Shown here in pieces: positions 24,609-33,510 of a stretch of DNA of 64,000 nt. How positions within the stretch are numbered: the stretch's first letter is position 1; each line of letters opens with the position of its first letter. This stretch comes from JAVBLY01 sp031553035 (GTDB taxonomy: Bacteria > Bacillota > Clostridia > Peptostreptococcales > Anaerovoracaceae). The stretch covers positions 124,001-188,000 of the forward strand of contig JAVBLY010000008.1 of NCBI GenBank assembly GCA_031553035.1. The letters are read 5' to 3'. The position numbers and the translations under genes are program-made. The notes below the pieces were generated by a model. It ran no database searches and was not told the DNA's origin. It was given only the letters and a program-made list of their open reading frames with translations.

Positions 24609-25667
24609 ATGGAAAAAATTACCATTTGTATTATAGATAAAGATGAGACCTATAAAACAGCCCTTATGGAGTTTATGAAATCCTATTGTCGTAATTATGT
24701 TGTGAGCATACCTGTGCTTGAGAACGCCGAAAAAGAGCAGGTACAGGATGTTATTTCGTCAAATGATATCCTTCTTATCAGTTACGATTATCTGGAAGTT
24801 TTTAAAAAAGTAGCGTCCAATGATTTTGCTGCCAAGACCATTGTTCTTTTGGAAAGTTTTGCAAAGTGGGATGAAAAGCATACTGAGGGATTAAATATTG
24901 TTTCGAAATATACTGATATCAAAAAGATAATCAATTATATCGACAATCACTATTATGAGCTTAATTCAAGCTCTGTTCATATGAAAAAATCCATAACAAA
25001 ACTTGTGATCTGCCTTGGACTTTCAGGCGGTTCGGGAGTATCCTCCATATCCGAAGGCATCGCATCCGAGCTTTCGAAATACAGGGGACGAAGAGTCTTT
25101 TTTTTCAGCCTGGATCAATTTGAGCCTGAATTGAATAATTTGGGACAGGAAACGCAAGAGCGCATTATATACTCACTGATAAATAACGATTTTTCAAATG
25201 ATAAGAAGATATTCGAAAACAGCATGGTCGAGACAGCGGATGGCGTCTGGAGAATGCCGGTGTCCAGTCACAGGAATGTATTTTACGAATTAGAGCTAAA
25301 AGAGAAGAAGAAGTATATTAAGGAAGTCACTGCAAACAATAAATTTGATTATATAGTCATTGATTGCGGCAACAGGCTTGATGAATTTGCGGATTACCTG
25401 ATCGGGAATTCGGACGATATAATCATCGTCGACGCCCATATGAGTATCAAGAATCGGTTTATGACAGGGCTGATCGACTTTGTGAATGAGGTCAAGATGA
25501 ACGATCACGAATGTATTTTGGTTGAAAACTTTATGGAAAGTGACCATACACAGACTTACGAGAGCGCACTGCCAATCAGCTGCTGTCAAAGATCAAAAGA
25601 TATGCCTATTACCGGAGATATCAAATTCTGCTCGGATATAAAGAACATTGTGGATTACATAGGATAG
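24609..25667 (+). CDS. tadZ: Tad pilus localisation ATPase TadZ/CpaE-like
   Basis: 352 residues from the ATG after CAGGAGG. The N-terminal about 125 residues look like a receiver-type domain (ICIIDKDETYKTAL, ILLISYDYLEVF) and the C-terminal part is a MinD/ParA-like ATPase. The P-loop is degenerate: LGLSGGSGVSS replaces KGGVGKT, with neither lysine kept. DYIVIDCGNRLDEF marks Walker B. In Tad systems this protein places the pilus machine at the membrane. First gene of the pilus operon. Confidence 0.82.
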   Translation: MEKITICIIDKDETYKTALMEFMKSYCRNYVVSIPVLENAEKEQVQDVISSNDILLISYDYLEVFKKVASNDFAAKTIVLLESFAKWDEKHTEGLNIVSKYTDIKKIINYIDNHYYELNSSSVHMKKSITKLVICLGLSGGSGVSSISEGIASELSKYRGRRVFFFSLDQFEPELNNLGQETQERIIYSLINNDFSNDKKIFENSMVETADGVWRMPVSSHRNVFYELELKEKKKYIKEVTANNKFDYIVIDCGNRLDEFADYLIGNSDDIIIVDAHMSIKNRFMTGLIDFVNEVKMNDHECILVENFMESDHTQTYESALPISCCQRSKDMPITGDIKFCSDIKNIVDYIG

Positions 25668-25669
25668 CC

Positions 25670-26872
25670 ATGGATAAAAACAAAATAATCAAAGAAAAGA
25701 CAGAGATCATAAGAGAAAACATCAGGCAGAACATCTCAGGGAAAAGTGATGAAGATGTAATGACTCTCATCGAAGAAGAGGTGCTTAATGATCATAAGCT
25801 TGCCGTCATTTCTCTGAGAGAAAAAACAGAGATCATCAAAAACGTTTTTTATAAAACAAGAAGAGACCTGAATATTTTGGAAGCCTATGCCTTTGACGAC
25901 AAGGTCTCGGAGATAATGGTCAACGGCAAGGATTCCATTTTTATTGAGCGTGACGGTGCTGTCATAGAGATTTGCGAACAGTTCGATTCTACAGTGGAGT
26001 TGGAAGATGTGATCAGAAGGATCGGCTCAAAGGTCCACCGGGAAATAAATGAGATGACACCCATCTTGGATGCCAGACTTGAAGACGGCTCCAGAGTGAA
26101 TGCCGTGTATAAGAATATTGCCCTAAACGGACCGATCCTGACGATCAGGCGATTCCCCACAACCAGAATAATGATGACAGATCTTCTTGAGTTTGAAACA
26201 ATTACAAAAGAAGCTGCCGATTTTCTAAAGAAACTGGTAGAAGGGGCATATAACATCTTTATCAGCGGCGGTACCAGTTCGGGGAAAACCACTTTTTTAA
26301 ATGTCCTCTCAAACTACATCCCAAAAGACGAGAGGGTCATAGTGATTGAGGATTCGGCGGAGCTTCAGATCACGGAGATCGACAATATAGTGCGGCTCGA
26401 ATGCAAGAATGCCAATGTTCAGGGTAGGGGCGCCATAGTAATGAAAGACCTGATCAAAACCAGCTTGAGGATGCGCCCCAACAGGATCATCGTCGGGGAG
26501 GTTAGGGGAGAAGAAGTGCTTGATATGATACAAGCTATGAACACCGGTCATGACGGTTCATTATCAACCGGCCACGGCAACTCCCCCAAAGGTATGCTCC
26601 ACAGGCTTGAGGCCATGTTCCTGCAGGCAGCGGATTTTCCAATTGAAGCCATCAGGAGGCAGATCGTTGAGGGGATCGATATCATGGTTCATCTCGGAAG
26701 GCTTTCAGACAAAAAACGTGTGGTTCTTGATATTTCGGAGATAGAGACAATAGAAAATGGTGAAATCAAGATCAATCAGCTGTTTAAGTATTCTGTGAAC
26801 AGCGGACTGACGAGGACCAGGAATCCGGTGAAAAACACATTGAAGCTAGAACTTAAAGGAATAACATTATGA
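25670..26872 (+). CDS. tadA: Tad pilus assembly ATPase TadA (CpaF family)
   Basis: 400 residues. Secretion hexamer ATPase that powers Flp pilus extension. Walker A SGGTSSGKTTF (about 200-210), Asp box VIEDSAELQ, Walker B RIIVGEVRGEEVLDMIQAMN and the His box HDGSLSTGHGNSP are all intact. Starts 3 bases after tadZ. The 3' end overlaps tadB by ATGA. Confidence 0.95.
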   Translation: MDKNKIIKEKTEIIRENIRQNISGKSDEDVMTLIEEEVLNDHKLAVISLREKTEIIKNVFYKTRRDLNILEAYAFDDKVSEIMVNGKDSIFIERDGAVIEICEQFDSTVELEDVIRRIGSKVHREINEMTPILDARLEDGSRVNAVYKNIALNGPILTIRRFPTTRIMMTDLLEFETITKEAADFLKKLVEGAYNIFISGGTSSGKTTFLNVLSNYIPKDERVIVIEDSAELQITEIDNIVRLECKNANVQGRGAIVMKDLIKTSLRMRPNRIIVGEVRGEEVLDMIQAMNTGHDGSLSTGHGNSPKGMLHRLEAMFLQAADFPIEAIRRQIVEGIDIMVHLGRLSDKKRVVLDISEIETIENGEIKINQLFKYSVNSGLTRTRNPVKNTLKLELKGITL

Positions 26873-27669
26873 AAATCCAGAAAATATTTACTAAAAGAAG
26901 AGAACCCGAGCTTCAGTCTGATGTGCCTGACAGTTATGATAATTACATTCTCACACCGGCTGATCAGAAAAAGTTCTATCCGGTGGCATCACTGGCACTG
27001 TTCATCACCGGAATGCTGTTTTACAAGAGCATAATCTTATCTCTGATCCTCATATTGGCAGTCATACCCATAAGGAAGTACTATGCCAAGATCATTGCAG
27101 AAAAGAGAAAATCCGAGCTTACAATTCAGTTTAAAGATCTTCTTTATTCAATATCGGCTTCATTTGCCACAGGTAGAAGTATGACTTCGGCACTTGAAGA
27201 AGCATATGAGAACTTACGCCTTATTTACAAAGAAAACGACATCATCATGGTCGAAGTCAAATATATGTGTGACTGCCTTATTAACAACAAAGAAAATGAG
27301 GAAGATGTTCTTCTGGCTTTCGCCGAAAGGAGCGGAATCGAAGACATCATCAATTTTATGGATGTCTATCTAACATGCAGAAGCACAGGCGGTGATATCC
27401 AAAAGGTCGTTAACGAAGCTGCAGCTGTGATCGCTGACAGGATCGATATTGAAAAAGAGATAAATACAATAACAGCGCAGAAGAAATATGAAGCAAAGAT
27501 ATTAACATTCATACCCCTGGCGCTCATCGCCTTTCTCCAGCTGACATCGCCTGATTACATAGATCCGCTTTACTCCACAATTCAGGGGAAGCTGATCATG
27601 ACAGGCGCAATCGGAATGATAGTCGTAGCCTTCCTCTGGAGTATGAAGATCACTGAGATTGAGGTTTGA
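26869..27669 (+). CDS. tadB: Tad pilus inner-membrane protein TadB (T2SSF domain)
   Basis: 266 residues. Two N-terminal TM helices (about 40-75), a cytoplasmic type II secretion F domain (FKDLLYSISASFATGRSMTSALEEAYENL; FMDVYLTCRSTGGDIQKVVNEAA), and two C-terminal TM helices. With TadC it forms the inner-membrane platform. ATGA overlap with tadA. Confidence 0.9.
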   Translation: MKIQKIFTKRREPELQSDVPDSYDNYILTPADQKKFYPVASLALFITGMLFYKSIILSLILILAVIPIRKYYAKIIAEKRKSELTIQFKDLLYSISASFATGRSMTSALEEAYENLRLIYKENDIIMVEVKYMCDCLINNKENEEDVLLAFAERSGIEDIINFMDVYLTCRSTGGDIQKVVNEAAAVIADRIDIEKEINTITAQKKYEAKILTFIPLALIAFLQLTSPDYIDPLYSTIQGKLIMTGAIGMIVVAFLWSMKITEIEV

Positions 27670-27671
27670 TC

Positions 27672-29051
27672 ATGAAGGGAACAATGCAATCAAAAAAGAA
27701 AAGAATAAATGAAATAATAAATAATCTGGCGGATTCGCTTCCTGAAAAGCTTACAGGCAACAGGGAATCCATGTCCCAGAAATATTCAGCCATATACAGC
27801 AGAAGCAAGGCTCAGGAAATGGTGATAAGTACCAGCAGGCGAAACGGTAAACTATATCTTCTTGTGATCGCCATCTTCATAACCATAATACTCACAGCTG
27901 TCATAAAAACGATACTCGGTCCCGAGGCGCTTATGGACCTTTCCCGATCCTCATACGAAGGTGACAACAAGATTTTGTCTGCTGAGATCGAAGCAAAATA
28001 TAACGGTGAAACTCAGAAAAAAGATGCTGATATTACTATACAGCCGAAAGGGCTTACCAAAAAGGAAAAGAAAACAAGGATAAGGAACACAAAGAAAAAT
28101 CTACATAAGATCATTCTCGGCAATAATTCAAGTCTAAGCAATATAACGTCCAGACTGGAACTTGTTACAGTGGATCCTTCTACAGGCGTGGAAATATCTT
28201 GGAAATCAGATAACGAAGTGCTCATCGACAATGACGGTATAGTCAATCCCCTTATCTCTTATGGGAATGAAAAAGTAGTTCTGGATGCTCAACTGAGGAT
28301 CGAGGATGTGGCAGACAGTATTAAGGTCAATGTCACTCTGGGAAAACCGGAAACAGGGAAAGAACTGAGTGATGCCATGGAAGCCAGTGTCAACAATACC
28401 ATAAATAATTTAAGCGAAAGCGACACCGGCAAGAAGCTGGTTCTCCCCGATAAAACACAGGAAGGCGTCAGTCTGAAGTGGAAACAAAAAGAAGAAACGG
28501 GTGTAGTTCTTCAACTGGCAATGGTTTTGTTGATCGGGTTATGCATTTATTACAGCAGGTACAGCACTCTCAACAAAAAGATCAAGGAAACAAGAGACAG
28601 TATACTTAGAGATTTTCCTGATTTTATAAATAAGCTGGTTCTTCTTTTGAATGCCGGACTGGTTGTGACGGCTGCATTTGAGAAGATATCCTATGATTAT
28701 AGGAATCGTTTTAACAAAGGGAAAAGAAAACATCTTTACGAAGAATTTTGCGCTATGGAAGACAATATCAAGTCGGCGAATTCCGGTTTTCTGGTCGAGC
28801 TTAATGAAATCGCTCAGAGAAGCGGCGTTAGAGATGTGATGAGATTCAATACCATAATAATAGACAACATCGATAAGGGCAGTGCATTGGTAGACAAGCT
28901 TCAAAGTGAAAGTCAGATTCTTTGGACAGGCAGGATAAAAATGGCAGAGGAAAAAGGCAGACTGGCCGAGACTAAACTGACATTCCCCATGGTTCTTCAG
29001 TTATTGGTGTTGATAATTATAACTATAGCGCCGGCAGCTATGGAAATGTAG
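27672..29051 (+). CDS. tadC: TadC-like platform protein with inserted Ig-like domain
   Basis: 459 residues, about 150 longer than a usual TadC. Order: basic N-terminal segment (1-60), TM (about 62-82), about 200 residues that must lie outside the membrane, TM (about 280-298), a T2SSF domain (FPDFINKLVLLLNAGLVVTAAFE; FLVELNEIAQRSGVRDVMRF), final TM. Within the outside part, GVEISWKSDNEVLIDNDGIVN has the pattern of the atrophied bacterial Ig domain, and GVSLKWKQKEETG may start another. The start is ATG 27672; the TTG at 27666 overlaps tadB and is less likely. Confidence 0.8.
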   Translation: MKGTMQSKKKRINEIINNLADSLPEKLTGNRESMSQKYSAIYSRSKAQEMVISTSRRNGKLYLLVIAIFITIILTAVIKTILGPEALMDLSRSSYEGDNKILSAEIEAKYNGETQKKDADITIQPKGLTKKEKKTRIRNTKKNLHKIILGNNSSLSNITSRLELVTVDPSTGVEISWKSDNEVLIDNDGIVNPLISYGNEKVVLDAQLRIEDVADSIKVNVTLGKPETGKELSDAMEASVNNTINNLSESDTGKKLVLPDKTQEGVSLKWKQKEETGVVLQLAMVLLIGLCIYYSRYSTLNKKIKETRDSILRDFPDFINKLVLLLNAGLVVTAAFEKISYDYRNRFNKGKRKHLYEEFCAMEDNIKSANSGFLVELNEIAQRSGVRDVMRFNTIIIDNIDKGSALVDKLQSESQILWTGRIKMAEEKGRLAETKLTFPMVLQLLVLIIITIAPAAMEM

Positions 29052-29088
29052 TTATATCAAAGTATAGAAGTATAAAGAGGAGGGAAAA

Positions 29089-29259
29089 GTGTTGAAAAAA
29101 ATCAAATCAATTTTAAAAGCAAACGATGGCATGGAACTGGTGCAGGTAGCTGTGCTTGTGGCCATCGCAATAGTCGTGGGTCTCATTTTCAAGACCCAGA
29201 TCATGGGTTTTGTTAACGATGTTTTCGATGCCTTGTCAGGTGCGGATTTTCCAAACTGA
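29089..29259 (+). CDS. flp: Flp-type pilin (small)
   Basis: 56 residues from GTG 29089 (or TTG 29092) after GAGGAGGG. Sequence reads basic leader MLKKIKSILKAND, then G-MELVQVAVLVAIAIVVG, a hydrophobic helix, and a short tail ending SGADFPN. This is the class III (Flp) prepilin pattern: processing is expected after the Gly, leaving Met-Glu at the mature N end. Position between tadC and the tadE-like genes supports it as the major pilin. Confidence 0.85.
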   Translation: MLKKIKSILKANDGMELVQVAVLVAIAIVVGLIFKTQIMGFVNDVFDALSGADFPN

Positions 29260-29262
29260 CCG

Positions 29263-29685
29263 ATGAATATTTTAAAATGTAAAAGGGGAAGTGCAATGGT
29301 GGATGCGGCAATCGTAATGCCTCTGGTGATTCTTGCGGTCATGGCAATGATATATCTTCTCATCAATATATACAGTACGGTTTCGCTCCAGTCCCATATG
29401 CATCTACTGCTCAGGGAAGAAAGCGGACTGAAAAGCGGAATGGTGGAATATGAGATACAGGACGATTATAAGCGGGACAAGATAAGAAGAAAGGCGGAGT
29501 CGGCCAGGATCGATATAAGAGAAAAGAGAGATGTTTTGTCAAAGTATCTAGAGGCAAACAAGCTCTCTGAATATACGGCAAATATGTTAATAAAGAATTC
29601 GCCGGAGATAAAAAGTTACGGAAGAAGTTTTATCTATAACGAGTCGGATATAGTGAGGTTCAAAAGTATTGTTACCGGAAATTAA
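29263..29685 (+). CDS. TadE-like pseudopilin
   Basis: 140 residues. KCKRGSAMVDAAIVMPLVILAVMAMIY is a TadE/TadF-type N-terminal signal and TM helix, followed by a soluble charged domain. Minor pilin of the Tad system. The ATG is 4 bases after the flp stop; no SD is evident, so coupling is likely. Confidence 0.8.
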   Translation: MNILKCKRGSAMVDAAIVMPLVILAVMAMIYLLINIYSTVSLQSHMHLLLREESGLKSGMVEYEIQDDYKRDKIRRKAESARIDIREKRDVLSKYLEANKLSEYTANMLIKNSPEIKSYGRSFIYNESDIVRFKSIVTGN

Positions 29686-30925
29686 AAGAATACTATCAGA
29701 GAAAAAAGGGGCCGTCACAGTGCTTCTCATGTGTATAATGGGGTCATTCATTTTGATCACGGGTATACTGGTGGCGGCTTCAGTTTCTGCTTCGGGAAAG
29801 AGCTATGCTGATGCAACGCTGCAGTTGGCCGGCAAATCAATTCTGTCCGAGTACGATAGAAAGCTTTTAGATGAATATGGGCTTCTGTGTTTCAGAGGTG
29901 ACGAGAAAGATATAACCAAAAAACTGAAATTTTACGGGTCAGGCAGTTTCGATAACAACAGACTCGAATATACAGGTCTGGTATCGCAAAAGGATAGCGT
30001 GGATCTTCTGAAGCTTAACATGGAAAAAGTGGAAGCGACACTTAAAGAATATTCAATGATCAATGTAGATCTCTATGAAGAACAGCTCAAAGAAGCATTA
30101 AAGACCAAGTTCCTTGACAATACAACGAGGTCCAAAGGCAATGAAGACAAAAACAGGACACTTAGAAACGAAATCGTCATTGACAGCCTGCCGTCAGCTG
30201 GATATGAGGGAAGTATTTTTCCTGATCTGACCGATGCCTCCAACATACCTAACTGGGAGGAAATAACCAATACGGCAACTGACAAGTTCGCTAGGTGCGA
30301 ATACGCAATGAAGATGTTCAAGCATGCCAATAATGGTGATTTGAACAAGGAGACGTTTTTTAATAACGAAATAGAATACATTTTGGAAGGAAAATTCGGT
30401 GATACGGAAAATTACAATGGGGTTAAGGCAAAGATACTTGCTGCGAGATTTGCCCTCAACTCCCTTTATCTTCTCTCTGACAGGGTGAAGATGGGAGAGA
30501 TAACCGCACTGGCATCGTCAACAGGGCCGGCAACACCTGCTGCTGAAGCAGCGATCTTCATGGCCTGGGTAGGCGCAGAAACTGATAACGATATAGATCT
30601 TCTTGAAAGCGGCAAAAATGTAGCTATAGTCAAGACTCGTACAAACTGGGCACTAAACGATATTGCAAAAATCATGGATGGACTTGCCTCATCAGAAAAA
30701 GCCGTTCAGCCTATAAATAAGAGGGGTCAGAGCTATGGAGACTACCTCAGGGTTTTACTTTACCTCGAAGACAGGGAAGCAATGCTGCTTAGGATGATGG
30801 ATCTGACTCAGATAAATATGAAAGGCAATTACTACAGAGATTTTCTCTTAAAAGAACATTATTGCGGATTCAGATTCAATACGACAATAAAAGGAGATAC
30901 TTTCAATTATGTTCAGCAATATTAA
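29669..30925 (+). CDS. DUF5702-type Tad-associated protein
   Basis: 418 residues from TTG 29669, overlapping the previous gene by 17 bases. N-terminal KKGAVTVLLMCIMGSFILITGILVAA is a pilin-like signal/TM, followed by a long, mostly helical outside domain (ASGKSYADATLQLAGKSILSEYDRKLLDEYGLLCF). The pattern matches the family called DUF5702 found in clostridial Tad clusters. Probably a large pseudopilin or scaffold; role not established. Confidence 0.7.
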   Translation: MLPEIKRILSEKKGAVTVLLMCIMGSFILITGILVAASVSASGKSYADATLQLAGKSILSEYDRKLLDEYGLLCFRGDEKDITKKLKFYGSGSFDNNRLEYTGLVSQKDSVDLLKLNMEKVEATLKEYSMINVDLYEEQLKEALKTKFLDNTTRSKGNEDKNRTLRNEIVIDSLPSAGYEGSIFPDLTDASNIPNWEEITNTATDKFARCEYAMKMFKHANNGDLNKETFFNNEIEYILEGKFGDTENYNGVKAKILAARFALNSLYLLSDRVKMGEITALASSTGPATPAAEAAIFMAWVGAETDNDIDLLESGKNVAIVKTRTNWALNDIAKIMDGLASSEKAVQPINKRGQSYGDYLRVLLYLEDREAMLLRMMDLTQINMKGNYYRDFLLKEHYCGFRFNTTIKGDTFNYVQQY

Positions 30926-31688
30926 GAAGGTACTCGTAAATAAAAAAGGATCGCTGGTTGTGGAAGCCGCAATATTCCTGCCTATATTCATAATCGGGAT
31001 GATGACTCTCGGATACCTTGTAAAATTCAATGCGGTTCAGGAGAATGTCTTTCACGCGTTTGCAGATGAAACGGGGAGGGTGGCCGCAGAAGCCAGCCTG
31101 AATATAGCTGCACCTGTTTTTTATGAAAACGATGTTGAGAGCAGGATACAGGACGAGAATGGTAACGGGATAAAAAATACTGACATAAAAAGCTTCAGAT
31201 ATCGGGTTCCCACACTGACTAATGATAATATTGTTGCCGCATCCATAAACTACGATATCGATATAAAGCTGCCCGCCAAATTTGTGGACAGTATTCCGGT
31301 TTCGGACAGCGTAGTATGCAGAGCTTTTGTCGGCGATGTCCAGAAGACGGCTCCAATGCCCTTTTCCGAAATGGAAAAAAGCGTGAATTCAGATACAGTA
31401 TGGGTTTTTCCCATGGCGGGATCGAGATACCACGGCGAATTATGCAGCTATATTAAGAATGACCCCAAAGAAAGAATGCTCAGTCGTGTGATCAGAAATG
31501 AGTACAGCCCCTGCAAAACCTGTCATCCCACGGATTTGAGCGACGGCAATCTGGTTTATTGTTTCAGTACCGGAAAGGTATATCACAAGGGAGAGTGCCC
31601 TACGGTCACTAAGTACGTTACATCATTGGTAAAAAAAGAAGCGACAAACAGAGGCTATTCAGCCTGCTCGCGATGCGGAGGTAAATAA
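30909..31688 (+). CDS. TadE-like pseudopilin with C-terminal Cys/His repeats
   Basis: 259 residues. KKGSLVVEAAIFLPIFIIGMM is a TadE-type signal/TM helix. The C-terminal 95 residues carry two copies of a YH-x3-C ... GY/EY-x-xC-x2-C pattern: RYHGELCSYIK..EYSPCKTCHP and VYHKGECPTVT..GYSACSRCGG. This resembles small Cys/His modules in secreted nuclease-like proteins. Two Cys2-type sites on an exported pilin suggest metal binding or disulfides. Overlaps the previous gene by 17 bases. Confidence 0.78.
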   Translation: MFSNIKKVLVNKKGSLVVEAAIFLPIFIIGMMTLGYLVKFNAVQENVFHAFADETGRVAAEASLNIAAPVFYENDVESRIQDENGNGIKNTDIKSFRYRVPTLTNDNIVAASINYDIDIKLPAKFVDSIPVSDSVVCRAFVGDVQKTAPMPFSEMEKSVNSDTVWVFPMAGSRYHGELCSYIKNDPKERMLSRVIRNEYSPCKTCHPTDLSDGNLVYCFSTGKVYHKGECPTVTKYVTSLVKKEATNRGYSACSRCGGK

Positions 31689-32275
31689 TGAATAACTATA
31701 TCGAAATAGATGCTGACGATGCTATATTGGATTTTGAAAGGCAGATGCTTGCAGAAGTCAATATACCGTCATTGCTGCCGGTGAATATCATAAATCAGAA
31801 TGAAAAAAATTCAGTATGTTTTATCACTACCGGATATAAACCTATTACACAAACAGACATCCCGGACATAGAATTCCTTTGTCACATGGTTAAATCATTT
31901 GTGAAATCTATAATTGATTCTGAAAAGTATTTACTCATGGGCGGAAAGCACTTTCTGGATACAGATATGGTTTATTATGACTCTGATACCAAAGAAACCA
32001 AATTGATCTTTGGCAGGGTCAATGAAAATAACTATCACTACGGAGATATAAATGCCGTTATAGAATTTCTTCAGAATCTCAAAAAAAGTATTGAGGACAG
32101 AGTTTATTTACAGATTCTTGAGCAGATAATAATAACAATAAAAGTGAGGAACCCGGATATGAAAAGGATAACGATATTAATAGAAGAAATCGAACGAAAA
32201 TGGTATTGCAAAAATCTGATTCAGGAGTTTCCTTTCTCAAAGAATATAGACAAACAAACCAGCGGACTCAATTGA
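31688..32275 (+). CDS. DUF6382-like protein ending the Tad operon
   Basis: 195 residues. DFERQMLAEVNIPSLLPV and the following YKPITQ... region fit the N-terminal domain (DUF6382) of clostridial proteins that usually carry a C-terminal FHA domain and occur with Tad genes. Here the FHA part is absent. Soluble, no TM. Its ATG shares one base with the preceding stop (TAATG); its stop is directly adjacent to a convergent gene. Confidence 0.6.
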   Translation: MNNYIEIDADDAILDFERQMLAEVNIPSLLPVNIINQNEKNSVCFITTGYKPITQTDIPDIEFLCHMVKSFVKSIIDSEKYLLMGGKHFLDTDMVYYDSDTKETKLIFGRVNENNYHYGDINAVIEFLQNLKKSIEDRVYLQILEQIIITIKVRNPDMKRITILIEEIERKWYCKNLIQEFPFSKNIDKQTSGLN

Positions 32276-32887
32276 TTACAGCTTCCTGAGAAGATCGTCC
32301 GTGGTGAGCCCGCGCTTTTCGGCGGCTTTAGTCCAGTTTTGGTTGGCATTATTAAGATAGTCCGATACAGGAATACCGGGTTTTAGATAAAGATCATTTG
32401 ATGATTTCTGATTATTATTAATAGCCCATGCCAGAGAATCAAGTCCAGTTCCCAGATCCTTCATCGGACCTTCGCCCGGCGGAGAAACAGTAGCCATTGG
32501 ACCGGCTCCGAGACACATGGCTCCACCAAATATCAAGCCTGCATTTTCACACCAGTGCTGTATGATCCTTACTGCGAACCTGTCATTGCTCGGTTCATAG
32601 AATGCGTTGTTGATCATCGTATAAACTTTGGCTTCGCGATTAGATTCGGCGATTACGGATTCTGATTTTTCAAGAGCATCCAGCAAATTAGAAGGAACAC
32701 TGTCAATATACAAAGGAAATGCCAGTACTAACACATCACATAAAGCAGGTGGTGTATCAACCAGGTCTTTCCAGTCCATTTTTATTATTTCAGCGCTCTT
32801 ATCAAGCCTTTTATGAAGCTGATCAAGAAGATATCCGGAAGTGCTTCTTTTTTCTTTAATACTGCCGTTTATCAGACAAATCTTCAT
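32276..32887 (-). CDS. Flavodoxin-like NAD(P)H-dependent oxidoreductase
   Basis: 203 residues. Flavodoxin fold: CLINGSIKEKRSTSGYLLDQL (FMN phosphate loop), DVLVLAFPLYIDSVPSNL, and a C-terminal region with GGAMCLGAGP. Likely an FMN reductase of unknown partner. Ends with no gap against the convergent DUF6382-like gene and overlaps the upstream gene by ATGA, so the two flavoproteins are made together. Confidence 0.82.
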   Translation of the reverse strand: MKICLINGSIKEKRSTSGYLLDQLHKRLDKSAEIIKMDWKDLVDTPPALCDVLVLAFPLYIDSVPSNLLDALEKSESVIAESNREAKVYTMINNAFYEPSNDRFAVRIIQHWCENAGLIFGGAMCLGAGPMATVSPPGEGPMKDLGTGLDSLAWAINNNQKSSNDLYLKPGIPVSDYLNNANQNWTKAAEKRGLTTDDLLRKL

Positions 32888-33396
32888 TTCAATGCCTCCA
32901 TCAAGTCATTCGGATCATTAAAGAAGCAGCATGTTTGATCAACAGCAGTGTAATTTCTTGCGTTTGCCCTGGCAATGCCTCTCATTGTTTTCATCTCGTT
33001 GCCCGGCATTGAATCAACATCAAAATCATAAATATAATAATGAAGTCCTAAATCCTTGTCATATCTTGGGGGATGGTGCATGGCACCATCCATTATGTCG
33101 AAATATGGGAGTATGAAACCTAATGATCTGTCCATAACAGCTTTGATTTCAGTAGAAAGGCCGCCGTAAAGAAGTTTGCTCACGATATGTAGTTCGTCTG
33201 CTTTTGCCATAAGCGTATTATAATCCTGTACTCTGTCCTCAATAACACACATTCCCGGTGTCTTAAGCCAGCAGCCGAAACAGCTGGTACACGGCTTAAC
33301 CTTCGGTAAAGCAGAGAATATCCGGATATTCATATCAGCGGAAGAAAGCAACGCCGTTTCATATTCGTTTTTAAGATCATGCAGTATAAGTTTCAT
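32884..33396 (-). CDS. Flavodoxin-fold protein with CxxCxxC segment
   Basis: 170 residues, related to NADPH-dependent FMN reductases. CTSCFGCWLKTPGMCVIEDR (about 36-55) is the Cys signature common to a clostridial flavodoxin subgroup, and LLYGGLSTEIKAVMDR corresponds to the second FMN-binding loop. The first FMN loop is unusual and short (MKLILHDLKNEYE), lacking the GSPR-type motif, so FMN binding might be altered. Pairs with the downstream flavoprotein. Confidence 0.78.
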   Translation of the reverse strand: MKLILHDLKNEYETALLSSADMNIRIFSALPKVKPCTSCFGCWLKTPGMCVIEDRVQDYNTLMAKADELHIVSKLLYGGLSTEIKAVMDRSLGFILPYFDIMDGAMHHPPRYDKDLGLHYYIYDFDVDSMPGNEMKTMRGIARANARNYTAVDQTCCFFNDPNDLMEALK

Positions 33397-33445
33397 ATAT
33401 AGATACTACCATATTGACAATTTTTTTTCATCGGTCAGCAGGCAT

Positions 33446-33486
33446 TAAAAAAAGCTGTCTCAATTATTTTTACTTTGAGACAGCCT
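33446..33486 (-). terminator. Terminator of the YaaH-family gene
   Basis: Read on the minus strand: GCTGTCTCAA / TTGAGACAGC stem (33475-33484 with 33454-33463) followed by seven T. Confidence 0.85.
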
Positions 33487-33510
33487 TTATAGGATCTATA
33501 TATTTTATGA

